Shown in pieces: positions 7,156-15,060 of a DNA stretch of 64,000 nt. Source of the stretch: JBLNDJ01 sp050261515 (GTDB taxonomy: Bacteria; Acidobacteriota; Terriglobia; Bryobacterales; Bryobacteraceae); NCBI GenBank assembly GCA_050261515.1, contig JBLNDJ010000058.1:1-64000 (forward strand), read 5' to 3'. Position numbers and translations under genes: made by a program. Each line of letters opens with the position of its first letter. Within the stretch, counting starts at the first letter, position 1. The notes below the pieces were generated by a model, which was given only the letters and a program-made list of their open reading frames with translations, searched no databases and had not been told where the DNA came from.

Positions 7156-8215
7156 ATTTCCCGGCGCCCGGAGGCGGGATTACCTTGTCGATCGCAGCAA
7201 GCGCGACCGGCGCCATGATGCGATAGCCCGCCGCGTTCGGATGCAGGCCGTCGTCGGCAAGCTCGGCCTTAAGAAATCCCCTGGCGTCCGCCAATGGGGT
7301 GAAGTAATCGACGTAGACGTAGTTGCGCCGGCGGCAGAAGTCCTGAATCCAATCGTTGAGCGCGCGAATGGACGCGGGCGGCCGCACGCGCGACATCTCG
7401 TAAGCCGGGTTCTTGTCCTTGTGGTAATCGCTGATGGGCAGCACGGAGGCGACGAGCAGCTTCACTTTGTGGTGGTCGGCGATGTCGGCGATCATCGAGA
7501 GGTTGTCCTCGATGATCTTGAGCGGCACGTTTCGCGCGATGTCGTTCGTGCCCGCCAGAATCAGCATCGCATCGGGCCTGAGTGCGATGACGTCGGCTTG
7601 CATCCGGCCGAGCATCTCGCCGGTGGTCTGTCCGCTGATGCCGCGGTTGACGAAGTCGCGGTCGGTGAAATATTCGTTCAGGCGCCAGCCGTCGGTGATC
7701 GAGTCGCCGAGGAAGACGACGCGCGGGCGGCCGGGAACGGGCGGCGGCAGCTTCGCGTTTGCTTCGGCGTAGCGGGCCAGTTCGTCGCGGTCCGGGTTGC
7801 GGAGCTGCGATTCCTTCGCATCGAGCAGCGCGCGGAAGTTCGCCTCGGCGCGATCGATGATGTCGCGAAGCTCGGCAAGCTGGCGCGCGCCCTCGGCGGG
7901 GAAGGCATCCGGCTTGGGGAGCGAGTCGGCGAGCAGCAGATACGCGCGGGCGTTGGTCAGGAACGTGTAGGTGACGCCGGCGTGCTGGCGGCCGAGCGAG
8001 CGCATGGTATCGACGGAGGCGCGCGCGTTTTCCGCGATGGGAGCGCCGGCCCGCGAGAGTTCCGGCACGGCGAGCGCCGTCGAGCCCATCAGCTGCACGG
8101 CGCGCGTGTAGAGCTCAAACGCATTCTTATTCGAAAGCGGACCGCGCTGCTGGGCCGCGGCCGCAACTGCGCACAGAAGCGCGGCCACAAGCAGCCGCGC
8201 GAACGAACATTTCAT
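7139..8215 (-). CDS. Exported SGNH/GDSL-type esterase with N-terminal extension
   Basis: A 358-residue protein with a signal peptide (MKCSFARLLVAALLCAVAAAAQQ). Residues about 25-160 form an Ala-rich helical extension without recognised motifs. The SGNH hydrolase domain follows: block I GDSITDG (170-176, Ser172), block II Gly in NRGISGQTT, block III GTND, and block V DGLHPN with catalytic Asp and His. Such domains deacetylate or de-esterify carbohydrates and lipids; this subgroup resembles acetylhydrolase/lysophospholipase-like enzymes. ATG 8215 overlaps the stop of the upstream DUF3108 gene as ATGA, so the two are co-translated and both exported. Confidence 0.87.
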   Translation of the reverse strand: MKCSFARLLVAALLCAVAAAAQQRGPLSNKNAFELYTRAVQLMGSTALAVPELSRAGAPIAENARASVDTMRSLGRQHAGVTYTFLTNARAYLLLADSLPKPDAFPAEGARQLAELRDIIDRAEANFRALLDAKESQLRNPDRDELARYAEANAKLPPPVPGRPRVVFLGDSITDGWRLNEYFTDRDFVNRGISGQTTGEMLGRMQADVIALRPDAMLILAGTNDIARNVPLKIIEDNLSMIADIADHHKVKLLVASVLPISDYHKDKNPAYEMSRVRPPASIRALNDWIQDFCRRRNYVYVDYFTPLADARGFLKAELADDGLHPNAAGYRIMAPVALAAIDKVIPPPGAGKSKRGK

Positions 8216-8991
8216 GCCTTGCCTTCTTTCTCCAGTTGAAGCGTCACCGTGCCGATATAGAACGGCAGGCGCACGCGGATCTGCACCGGCAGCCGGCGCG
8301 CGTCATCGGTGAGCCAGATGAACAGCCGGCCACGGCGGCGGTACAGGACGTTGTTGAAGAGGAACGCTTCGTAGCGGATGGTTTTGTAGGTTCCGAAGTC
8401 GGTCTTGACGGTCTCGCGCTCCTGCGCTTCGACCCTGGCCATCACGGCTTTCTTGCCGTCGCTGACGGGGATCTCGATGACGCGGCCCGGCTCGAGGCGC
8501 TGCGCGCGCAGGCTGTAGAGCGCGCCGATGACGTCGTGGGAGCAGGTGTGGATATCGATTTCCTGCTTGACGGTGGTGTTCTTGACGAGGTCGCGCTCCA
8601 CGTAGGCGGCCTTCTTCCGCGCGCCGTCGTAAGTCACGCTGGTCTCGCGGCGGCGGCTGCCCTCGTTCGCTTTGAGCAGCGAGCTTACGGCGCACAGCCG
8701 CTCGTTCATCAGCGTGGAGTACTCGTTATCGACCTTCATGAGGCGCGATACCAGACCGGCTGATTCGAGGTGCAGCAGCGCCGACCAGCCGCCCTCGCCG
8801 CCCGATTTCGACGGCGCCCAGGTCAGCCGCGCGTTGCCCGCATGGATGAAGCGCCACTCGGCGGTGAAGGAGAGGACTTCGTGTTCCGGGAGTCCCTGCG
8901 CAGCGCCGTTCTGTGGAGAGGGCGCTTGCGCGACGGCGGACAGCGCCGCGAGCAGCGCTCCCGCGAGTGCCTCGACACGCAGCCGCAACAT
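8212..8991 (-). CDS. DUF3108 domain protein, exported
   Basis: A 259-residue protein with a signal peptide ending near AQAPS (about 23). The mature part resembles DUF3108: an N-terminal strand region LSFTAEWRFIHAGNARLTW, the internal IDIHTCSHDVIGALYSLRA, and a C-terminal RGRLFIWLTDDARRLPVQIRVRLPF-type segment ending in a final strand. DUF3108 proteins are periplasmic, predicted to be LolA- or VioE-like beta barrels, with no assigned activity. The gene is the first of a two-gene unit with the SGNH esterase (ATGA overlap), suggesting a joint envelope role. Confidence 0.82.
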   Translation of the reverse strand: MLRLRVEALAGALLAALSAVAQAPSPQNGAAQGLPEHEVLSFTAEWRFIHAGNARLTWAPSKSGGEGGWSALLHLESAGLVSRLMKVDNEYSTLMNERLCAVSSLLKANEGSRRRETSVTYDGARKKAAYVERDLVKNTTVKQEIDIHTCSHDVIGALYSLRAQRLEPGRVIEIPVSDGKKAVMARVEAQERETVKTDFGTYKTIRYEAFLFNNVLYRRRGRLFIWLTDDARRLPVQIRVRLPFYIGTVTLQLEKEGKA

Positions 8992-9107
8992 GAATTTCGA
9001 GTGTCGCAGAAAGAGAAATCGGAGCGCAAATCGTTGCGCTCGTCTCCGGGCTTATGCAAAGCGGAATGGGGGCGGCCGATCGAAGTTTCTATGAGCCGTA
9101 TAGCCGG

Positions 9108-9596
9108 CTAGGCGTGCGCCTGGCGGGCCTGCTTGTAGGATTCGCGCGCCCGGCGGATCTGGTGCGCGTGGGCTTCGGCGTGTTCCGCCATGGTCTGCAC
9201 GAACTGGCGCAGCGTAATGGCGCCGCGCTCGCTGTGGTTGCCCCTGCGCTCGAAGGCCTCGGGCGGCAGGTCTTTCAGCAATTCGTAAGAATCGGCGCGC
9301 AGGCGGCGGAACAGGTCCACCGACTCCGACGATTTGCGCCTGGCGTAGTTGAGGTTCGCAGTCCAGGCGTTCTGGTCGTAGCCGATCAGGGTCGGGTTTT
9401 CCTCGGCGACGATGCGGCGGAAGCGGTCCGCGGCCACGATCTCGGAATCGGCCAGGTGCGCGACGATCTCCCGCACGGTCCATTTGTCCGGAGCTGATTT
9501 GAAGTCCAGCTCGGCGCCGGCCGCGCCGGTCATGACGGTGGCGATCAGCTCCGGCCCTCTGCGATAGCGTTCGAGCAGATCGTGTATGTCGCTCAT
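9108..9596 (-). CDS. DinB-superfamily (DUF664-like) putative metal-dependent protein
   Basis: A 162-residue cytosolic four-helix-bundle protein. The pattern WTVREIVAHLADSE (about 39-52), the middle LRADSYELL and the C-terminal MAEHAEAHAHQIRRARES match the DinB fold, in which three histidines bind Ni or Zn. Here these are likely His48 and two of the histidines in EHAEAHAHQI. Family members include thiol-dependent transferases and many proteins of unknown role. ATG 9596 has a purine-rich GGGGGAT just upstream. The gene is unrelated to DNA polymerase IV, which is also called DinB and lies at 59153. Confidence 0.85.
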   Translation of the reverse strand: MSDIHDLLERYRRGPELIATVMTGAAGAELDFKSAPDKWTVREIVAHLADSEIVAADRFRRIVAEENPTLIGYDQNAWTANLNYARRKSSESVDLFRRLRADSYELLKDLPPEAFERRGNHSERGAITLRQFVQTMAEHAEAHAHQIRRARESYKQARQAHA

Positions 9597-9699
9597 CGGA
9601 ATCCCCCTTGCATGCCAGAGTACCGCACGCGAGCTTCGGCCCGGTAACCGCGGTGCGCTGCGAATAGGCGCCGGCCCCCGACTTTGAAACAATGGTGGC

Positions 9700-10653
9700 T
9701 TGAGCATCGCGCCACTTTTCGACGAGCGGCCGCCGTTCGACCGCGAGCGGCTCGCCGGCCGTCTGCGCGCGCTTGCCGAGCGGGGCATCTTCGTCGGGAC
9801 GAGTTCGTGGAAGTACCCGGGGTGGGCGGGCCAGATTTACACGCGCGACCGGTATCTCACGCACGGGGGATTTTCGCTGAAGCGGTTCGAGGCGGAGTGC
9901 CTGGCCGAGTACGCCTCCACGTTCCCGGTGGTGTGCGGCGATTTCACGTTCTACCAGTTCCCCTCCGAACAGCAGTGGCGGAGGCTGTTCGCTTCGGCTC
10001 CCGCGGCGCTCGGGTTCGCGTTCAAGGTTCCCGAACAGATCACGGCGAAGATATTTCCCACGCATCCGCGCTACGGCGCGCGGGGCGGGACCGTGAACAG
10101 CTCCTTTCTCGACGCCGCGCTGCTCGAGGAGAGCTTCCTGCGGCCGCTCGATCCGTATCGCGCGCAGGTGGCCGCGCTCATCATCGAGTTCGGAACCTTT
10201 TCGCAGAAGTCGTACGCGCACGTACGGGAGTTCACGGCCGGGCTCGACCGCTTCCTCCGGGCGCTGCCGCGCGGGTTCCGGTATGCGGTGGAGATCCGCA
10301 ACCCGGAGTTCCTGGGACCGGATTACTTCGAATGCCTGGCGCGGCACGGCGCGGCGCACGTTTTCAATTCCTGGACGCGCATGCCTCCGCTGGCCGCGCA
10401 GATACGCCGCGCCGATGCGTTCCCGGCGGACTTCACCGTGTGCCGCGCGCTGCTGAGGCCCGGGCGCGCGTACGAAGACGCCGTGAGGATGTTCAAGCCT
10501 TACGAGACGATCCAGGAGCCGTACGCCGAGGGGCGCCAGGCGATCCGCGAGCTGATGGAGTGGGCCGCGCGCGATCAGCGGGCGGCTTTCGTTTTCGTGA
10601 ACAACAGGTTCGAAGGCAACGCGCCGGGCACGATCGAGGCGATCGTGGGGTGA
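9700..10653 (+). CDS. DUF72 (YecE-like) family protein
   Basis: A 317-residue TIM-barrel protein. IFVGTSSWKYPGWAG (about 30-44) is the diagnostic N-terminal strand of DUF72. FKVPEQIT, RYAVEIRNPEF and the closing FVFVNNRFEGNAPGTI segment also match. The function of DUF72 is unknown; a nuclease or sugar-isomerase-like role has been suggested for related barrels. The start is TTG 9700; no ATG gives the full first strand with a sensible leader, and an alternative start slightly downstream is possible. Its stop abuts the stop of the convergent VIT1-like transporter at 10654. Confidence 0.85.
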   Translation: MSIAPLFDERPPFDRERLAGRLRALAERGIFVGTSSWKYPGWAGQIYTRDRYLTHGGFSLKRFEAECLAEYASTFPVVCGDFTFYQFPSEQQWRRLFASAPAALGFAFKVPEQITAKIFPTHPRYGARGGTVNSSFLDAALLEESFLRPLDPYRAQVAALIIEFGTFSQKSYAHVREFTAGLDRFLRALPRGFRYAVEIRNPEFLGPDYFECLARHGAAHVFNSWTRMPPLAAQIRRADAFPADFTVCRALLRPGRAYEDAVRMFKPYETIQEPYAEGRQAIRELMEWAARDQRAAFVFVNNRFEGNAPGTIEAIVG

Positions 10654-11349
10654 TCAACCGATCGCGCGGGCAAGGGCGAAGGCCGCGGCTGCGGCGAGCC
10701 CGCCGATGACAACCGTCTGCGCGCCGCCGCGCAGCGGGTGAATCCCGGTCAGCTTGCCCTTGACGTAGCCGAAACAGAACAGCGCGATGAGCGTGACGGC
10801 GGCCGAAATCCACAGCCCCGAGGTCACGGTGTCCACCGCCATGTAGGGCGAAAGCGGAATCATGCCGCCGATCACGTACGACCCGGCGATGGTGGCCGCG
10901 CTGCGGAGGGCGCGGCCGGGGTCTGGCGCTTCGAGGCCCAACTCGTAGCGCATCATGAAATCCACCCAGCGCTTCGGGTCGGAGCGAATGGCGGCGACCA
11001 CCGGCGCGGCCTGCTCGGACGTCAAGCCGTATGTCTCGAACACATCGGCGACCTCGCGCTCCTCCTCTTCAGGCAGCTCGCGGATCTCGCGGTACTCGCG
11101 CTCTTCCTCGGCGCGGTAGTGCTCGCGGTCGGTGCGAGCGGCGAGGTATCCGCCCAGGCCCATTGCGATCGACCCGGCGGCGATCTCCGCCAGGCCGGCG
11201 ACGATAACCAGCCGGGTAGAAGCCACGGCGCCCGAAAGCCCCGCCGCCAGGGCGAAGGGGACCGTCAGGCCGTCCGACATCCCGATCACGACATCGCGCA
11301 CGGCCGCTGTCGCGGTGAAATGCTTTTCGATGTGCTGTGTCGTAGGCAT
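10654..11349 (-). CDS. VIT1/CCC1-family iron/manganese transporter
   Basis: A 231-residue inner-membrane protein. VIGMSDGLTVPFALAAGLSGA (about 21-41) is the first helix with the family's DGL motif. AGLAEIAAGSIAMGLGGYLA is helix 2. The hydrophilic acidic loop with EEEREYREI, the Glu-rich metal-binding segment of VIT proteins, follows. Three more helices lie in the C-terminal half (GSYVIGGMIPLSPY and GLWISAAVTLIALFCFGY among them). These carriers move Fe2+ or Mn2+ out of the cytosol, usually by proton antiport. ATG 11349 is preferred because an upstream start would cross the region of the divergent receptor promoter. Confidence 0.87.
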   Translation of the reverse strand: MPTTQHIEKHFTATAAVRDVVIGMSDGLTVPFALAAGLSGAVASTRLVIVAGLAEIAAGSIAMGLGGYLAARTDREHYRAEEEREYREIRELPEEEEREVADVFETYGLTSEQAAPVVAAIRSDPKRWVDFMMRYELGLEAPDPGRALRSAATIAGSYVIGGMIPLSPYMAVDTVTSGLWISAAVTLIALFCFGYVKGKLTGIHPLRGGAQTVVIGGLAAAAAFALARAIG

Positions 11350-11374
11350 GAGTTTATATCCCCAGAATAGCCGC

Positions 11375-11403
11375 TTGACCCGGCAGCCAACTCGCAATAT
11401 GCT
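11375..11403 (+). promoter_or_regulatory. Strong sigma70-type promoter of the TonB-dependent receptor
   Basis: TTGACC (11375-11380) and TATGCT (11398-11403) are separated by 17 bases, the best-spaced promoter in the window. Transcription should start near 11410, leaving a leader of about 47 bases that contains a good ribosome site (GGGAGG before ATG 11457). Confidence 0.75.
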
Positions 11404-11404
11404 G

Positions 11405-11416
11405 TGAAGCGCTTCA
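11405..11416. promoter_or_regulatory. 12-bp perfect palindrome at the receptor transcription start (LacI-type operator candidate)
   Basis: TGAAGCGCTTCA is perfectly symmetrical with a central CG, as in operators of many LacI-family repressors. It begins one base after the -10 box and covers the expected start site, an ideal position for repression. No LacI gene lies in the window. Confidence 0.5.
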
Positions 11417-11456
11417 GAAGGTTGGGGGGGTAACCGTTCCCCAGGGAGGAAAAACC

Positions 11457-14400
11457 ATGTCGTTTCACCGCGCCATGTTGCGCGCGTTGCCTTTCCTGTT
11501 GCTCGCGATTCCCCTGGCGGCACAGCAGGACCGCGCTACGATCACCGGCACTGTAACCGATCCGACCGGATCGGTCGTGCCCAACGTCAACATCACGATC
11601 CAGAACACGGAAACCAACGCCGTTTACAACTCCAAGACAAACGACGTCGGACAGTACCGCGTGCCGAATCTTCCAATCGGCAACTACCGGGCTACGTTCG
11701 AAGCTTCGGGGTTCAAGAAAGCCGTCCGCGAAGGCATGACGCTCCAGGTCAACCAGATCGCGCGTCTCGATATGACGCTCGAGGTCGGCGCGACGGCCGA
11801 GACAATCGAGGTGAAGGCCGAGGTCCCGCTGCTCACCACCGAGAGCCCCGACGTCGGCACCGTGCTCGACAACCGCAAGGTGCTCGACCTTCCGCTGAGC
11901 TTCGCCGGAGGCCGCGACAACGAGGTGTTTGCCTACAAGCTGACGCCGGGCGTCACCGGCGATAGCTGGACGAACAGCATCAACGGCAGCCCCAACTTCT
12001 CGAAGGAAGTCACGCTCGACGGCGCTTCCGTCGTCGTCTACATCGGCGGACACTACGGCGAGCAGAACGTCTCGCTCGAAGCCGTCGAGGAATTCAAGGT
12101 GCAGACCAGCGGCCTGAGCGCCGAGTTCGGGCGCACCGGCGGCGGCGTGTTCAACTTCGTCATGAAGTCCGGCACGAACCAGTTGCACGGCAGCGCGGTG
12201 GGGCTGCTCAAGAACGAGGCGCTCGACGCCAACACGTTCTCGAACAATTTCTACGGCCGCGACCGCCTGAAGGACCGCAAGCACGACTACGCGTTCTCCC
12301 TCGGCGGCCCCGTGTACCTGCCGAAGCTTTACAACGGCAAGGACAAGACGTTTTTCTTCTTCGCGTATGAAAAGTACACGGAGACGAACAAGGGCTTCGG
12401 CAGCCCGAACCTCACACTGCCGCTGCCGGAGTGGTACGACGGCGACTTCAGCCGCTATCTTACCAACGAGTCGCTCGGAACCGACGCGCTCGGCAACCCG
12501 ATCATGCGCGGCGCGATCTACGATCCCAGCACGACGCAGACGATCGACGGGAAGACGGTGAAGCAGATGTTCCCGGGCAACATCATCCCGGCGAACCGCA
12601 TCTCGAAGGTCTCTCAGAACCTCGCGGCGATCATGAAGCAGTACTACACGCCGGTGGTCAAACAGGCCGACGGGCAGTACGCCATGATCAACAACGCGTT
12701 CTTCCCGGTTGCGAACCAGCCGCAGTACTCGCAGCAGCAACTCACCGCAAAGATCGACCAGAACCTCTCGGATCGCCAGAAAGTGTCAGCCTCGTACTCG
12801 TACAACTACCGGCCGCGCTGGCTCATCGATTCGGGCGGGCCCTGGAACATCAACGAAGCCGACGGCGGGCCGCTTTCCCGCGCGCGCTCACAGAACGTGA
12901 AGACGAGCATGGGCCGGTTCGCGCACGACTACACGGTGCGTCCGAACCTGCTGAACCACTTCTTCGCCGCGGTCAACCGGCAGGCGAACCCGAGCACATC
13001 GCTGCATGTCAACGACGGCGGCGGCGGGATACTCGGCATCACCGGCATCGACCAGAACGGAAATTACCCGGAGATCGACGTGCAGGGCGGGGATCGCGTC
13101 AACCTGCCGATGCTCGGCTATCAGTCGAACGACATCCTTGGCGGAATGTCCTGGCAGGTGGGCAACACCGTGTCCTGGATCAAAAGCCGCCACTCAATGA
13201 AGTTCGGCTTCGATTACCGGACCAACAGCCTGAACTCGCGCGACAATGCGGGCCCGGGTTCGTTCAATTTCGGCGGCGGCCTCACGGGGCTACCCGGCTA
13301 CAGCCAGACCGGCCACCCGTTCGCGCAGATGATGCTCGGGCTCGTCTCAAGCGCCAGCATCAAGGTGGACACCCCGACAGGCTCGAAGTTCCGCGACTAC
13401 GCCCTGTTCTTCCAGGACGATTTCAAAGCAACATCGCGGCTGACCTTGAACCTCGGGCTGCGCTGGGATTACCAGCCGCAGCAGGTGGAGAAGTACAACC
13501 GCTATTTCAACTTCTGCACGACGTGCATCGACCCGAATACCATCGGGGTGCCCGGCGCGATGCAATGGCTCGAAGGCGACCAGCGCACGTTCTTCCCGAA
13601 CCATCACACGGATTTCGGCCCGCGCGTCGGCATCGCCTATCAGGTAAACGAAAAGACGGCGTTCCGCGCCGGGTACGGCATCTACTATCTCGGCCGCATT
13701 CCGAACGACTGGTCCGGCAGTCCCTACAGCGAGAAGTTCGGCTTCGCCGGAACCAACCAGGTGAATGACCCCGGCAACAACCAGGCTGCGTTCAATTGGG
13801 ACGGCGGCTATCCGGGTGTGGAAGTCCCCGCGACCAAGGACCCGTCCGGCGCTCAGTATTGGTGGGGCGTGGCATCCTGGGACCCCAACGGCGGCAAGAA
13901 CGGCTACACACAGCAGTGGAACGCCAACATCCAATACGAGCTGCCCGGCCGCATCGTCCTCGACCTGGGCTACGTCGGCAGCAAGGGGACCGGAATCATC
14001 GCCAACCAGTTGAAGCAGGCCAACCAGATGGATCCGAAGGTGCTTGCTCTGGGCGATACGCTCAACACGTGGATCGACCGCGATTCCGACATCCCCGCGG
14101 CGGCCAAGGCCATGGGCGCGATCTACCCGTTCAAAGAACCCGGGACCTGGATGCCCGTCTCACAGGCGCTGCAGCCGTTCCCGCAGATTCCGAACTGGAG
14201 CACTGTTATGGCCTACAACGCTCCGCTCGGCTTCAACACGTACAACTCGCTGCAGGTCTCGGTGAACAAGCAGTACTCGCACGGGCTGAGCTGGATCGCC
14301 AATTACACGTTCTCGAAGCAGATCAGCAACGTGGGGTCGGCGTTCCAGAGCTGGACCAACTACGGCCACCCGCTTGATTACTACAACCTGGCACTCGAGA

Positions 14401-15005
14401 AGTCCGTCGAGAGCTGGGATAGGACCCACATCGTGAAGATGGGCTTTACCTACGAGCTGCCGATCGGCAAGGGCAAGCCGGTCGCTCCGCAGAACCGGTA
14501 TATCAACGCCGTGGTGGGCGGCTGGCAGGTCAGCTACATCGGCAACTACTCGAGCGGCGTGCCGCTTTCCTTTGGCGGCAACGGCACGGGCGGGTGGAAC
14601 GGTGCTGTCAACCGGGCCAACATCAACAACCCGAACGGCCAGTCGCTCTACGCCAGCTTCAGCCCTTCGGCGTGGGACCTTTCGAACGCCAACCTGCCGA
14701 ACTCGAACAAGTACGTCAACACGTCGCTCATCTCCGATCCCGAGCGATTCACGCTGGGGAATTCCGCGCCGTTCATCTCTCAGATCCGCGGCTTCGCCGG
14801 CTACAACGAGGATATCGGGGTGCAGAAGAACTTCTCGATTCTGGAGAGGTTCAAAGTGCAGTTCCGCGCCGACTTCCTCAACGCCTTCAACCGCCATCAG
14901 TTCTGGAATCCCGACACGTGGCCGGCCAACCCGACGTTCGGCCAGGTGACCGGAATCGACGACGGGCACCGCGAGGCGCAGTTGGGGCTGCGGCTGGACT
15001 TCTAG
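11457..15005 (+). CDS. TonB-dependent receptor, Oar-like, with N-terminal carboxypeptidase-regulatory domain
   Basis: A 1182-residue outer-membrane protein. A signal peptide (ending LAAQQ near 24) is followed by a CarboxypepD_reg beta-sandwich (about 25-110: ITGTVTDPTGSVVPNVNITI, then GQYRVPNLPIGNY). A plug-like region follows (about 125-260: SLEAVEEFKVQTSGLSAEFGR, GGVFNFVMKSGTNQLHGS). The rest is a long barrel ending in the aromatic C-terminus LGLRLDF. This is the acidobacterial expansion of Oar/SusC-like receptors that import oligosaccharides or other large substrates. Unlike Bacteroidetes systems, no SusD partner is adjacent. It has its own strong promoter, a palindromic operator and a downstream hairpin, so it is probably monocistronic. 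Confidence 0.92.
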   Translation: MSFHRAMLRALPFLLLAIPLAAQQDRATITGTVTDPTGSVVPNVNITIQNTETNAVYNSKTNDVGQYRVPNLPIGNYRATFEASGFKKAVREGMTLQVNQIARLDMTLEVGATAETIEVKAEVPLLTTESPDVGTVLDNRKVLDLPLSFAGGRDNEVFAYKLTPGVTGDSWTNSINGSPNFSKEVTLDGASVVVYIGGHYGEQNVSLEAVEEFKVQTSGLSAEFGRTGGGVFNFVMKSGTNQLHGSAVGLLKNEALDANTFSNNFYGRDRLKDRKHDYAFSLGGPVYLPKLYNGKDKTFFFFAYEKYTETNKGFGSPNLTLPLPEWYDGDFSRYLTNESLGTDALGNPIMRGAIYDPSTTQTIDGKTVKQMFPGNIIPANRISKVSQNLAAIMKQYYTPVVKQADGQYAMINNAFFPVANQPQYSQQQLTAKIDQNLSDRQKVSASYSYNYRPRWLIDSGGPWNINEADGGPLSRARSQNVKTSMGRFAHDYTVRPNLLNHFFAAVNRQANPSTSLHVNDGGGGILGITGIDQNGNYPEIDVQGGDRVNLPMLGYQSNDILGGMSWQVGNTVSWIKSRHSMKFGFDYRTNSLNSRDNAGPGSFNFGGGLTGLPGYSQTGHPFAQMMLGLVSSASIKVDTPTGSKFRDYALFFQDDFKATSRLTLNLGLRWDYQPQQVEKYNRYFNFCTTCIDPNTIGVPGAMQWLEGDQRTFFPNHHTDFGPRVGIAYQVNEKTAFRAGYGIYYLGRIPNDWSGSPYSEKFGFAGTNQVNDPGNNQAAFNWDGGYPGVEVPATKDPSGAQYWWGVASWDPNGGKNGYTQQWNANIQYELPGRIVLDLGYVGSKGTGIIANQLKQANQMDPKVLALGDTLNTWIDRDSDIPAAAKAMGAIYPFKEPGTWMPVSQALQPFPQIPNWSTVMAYNAPLGFNTYNSLQVSVNKQYSHGLSWIANYTFSKQISNVGSAFQSWTNYGHPLDYYNLALEKSVESWDRTHIVKMGFTYELPIGKGKPVAPQNRYINAVVGGWQVSYIGNYSSGVPLSFGGNGTGGWNGAVNRANINNPNGQSLYASFSPSAWDLSNANLPNSNKYVNTSLISDPERFTLGNSAPFISQIRGFAGYNEDIGVQKNFSILERFKVQFRADFLNAFNRHQFWNPDTWPANPTFGQVTGIDDGHREAQLGLRLDF

Positions 15006-15019
15006 CTGTTTGACCCCAA

Positions 15020-15045
15020 GGGGGCGGGCTGCCCAGTCCGCCCCC
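15020..15045 (+). terminator. Hairpin terminator after the receptor gene
   Basis: GGGGGCGG (15020-15027) pairs with CCGCCCCC (15038-15045) around a 10-base loop, 15 bases after the receptor stop. No long T-run follows; the -10 box of the next gene begins 3 bases later. Confidence 0.6.
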
Positions 15046-15047
15046 TG

Positions 15048-15053
15048 TATAAT
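15048..15053 (+). promoter_or_regulatory. -10 box (TATAAT) of the CRTAC1-family gene
   Basis: A perfect TATAAT directly after the terminator stem and 7 bases before the proposed TTG start at 15061. The stem occupies the -35 region, so an extended -10 or weak -35 must be assumed. Confidence 0.5.
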
Positions 15054-15060
15054 ACGTAGG

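Noticed and set aside
9108..9596. The gene as DNA polymerase IV (dinB)
   Set aside because: It belongs to the unrelated DinB four-helix superfamily; the true polymerase is at 59153-60391.
11286..12740. 484-codon minus-strand ORF inside the receptor gene
   Set aside because: Arg/Val/Leu-rich antisense shadow of a gene with recognisable domains and its own promoter.
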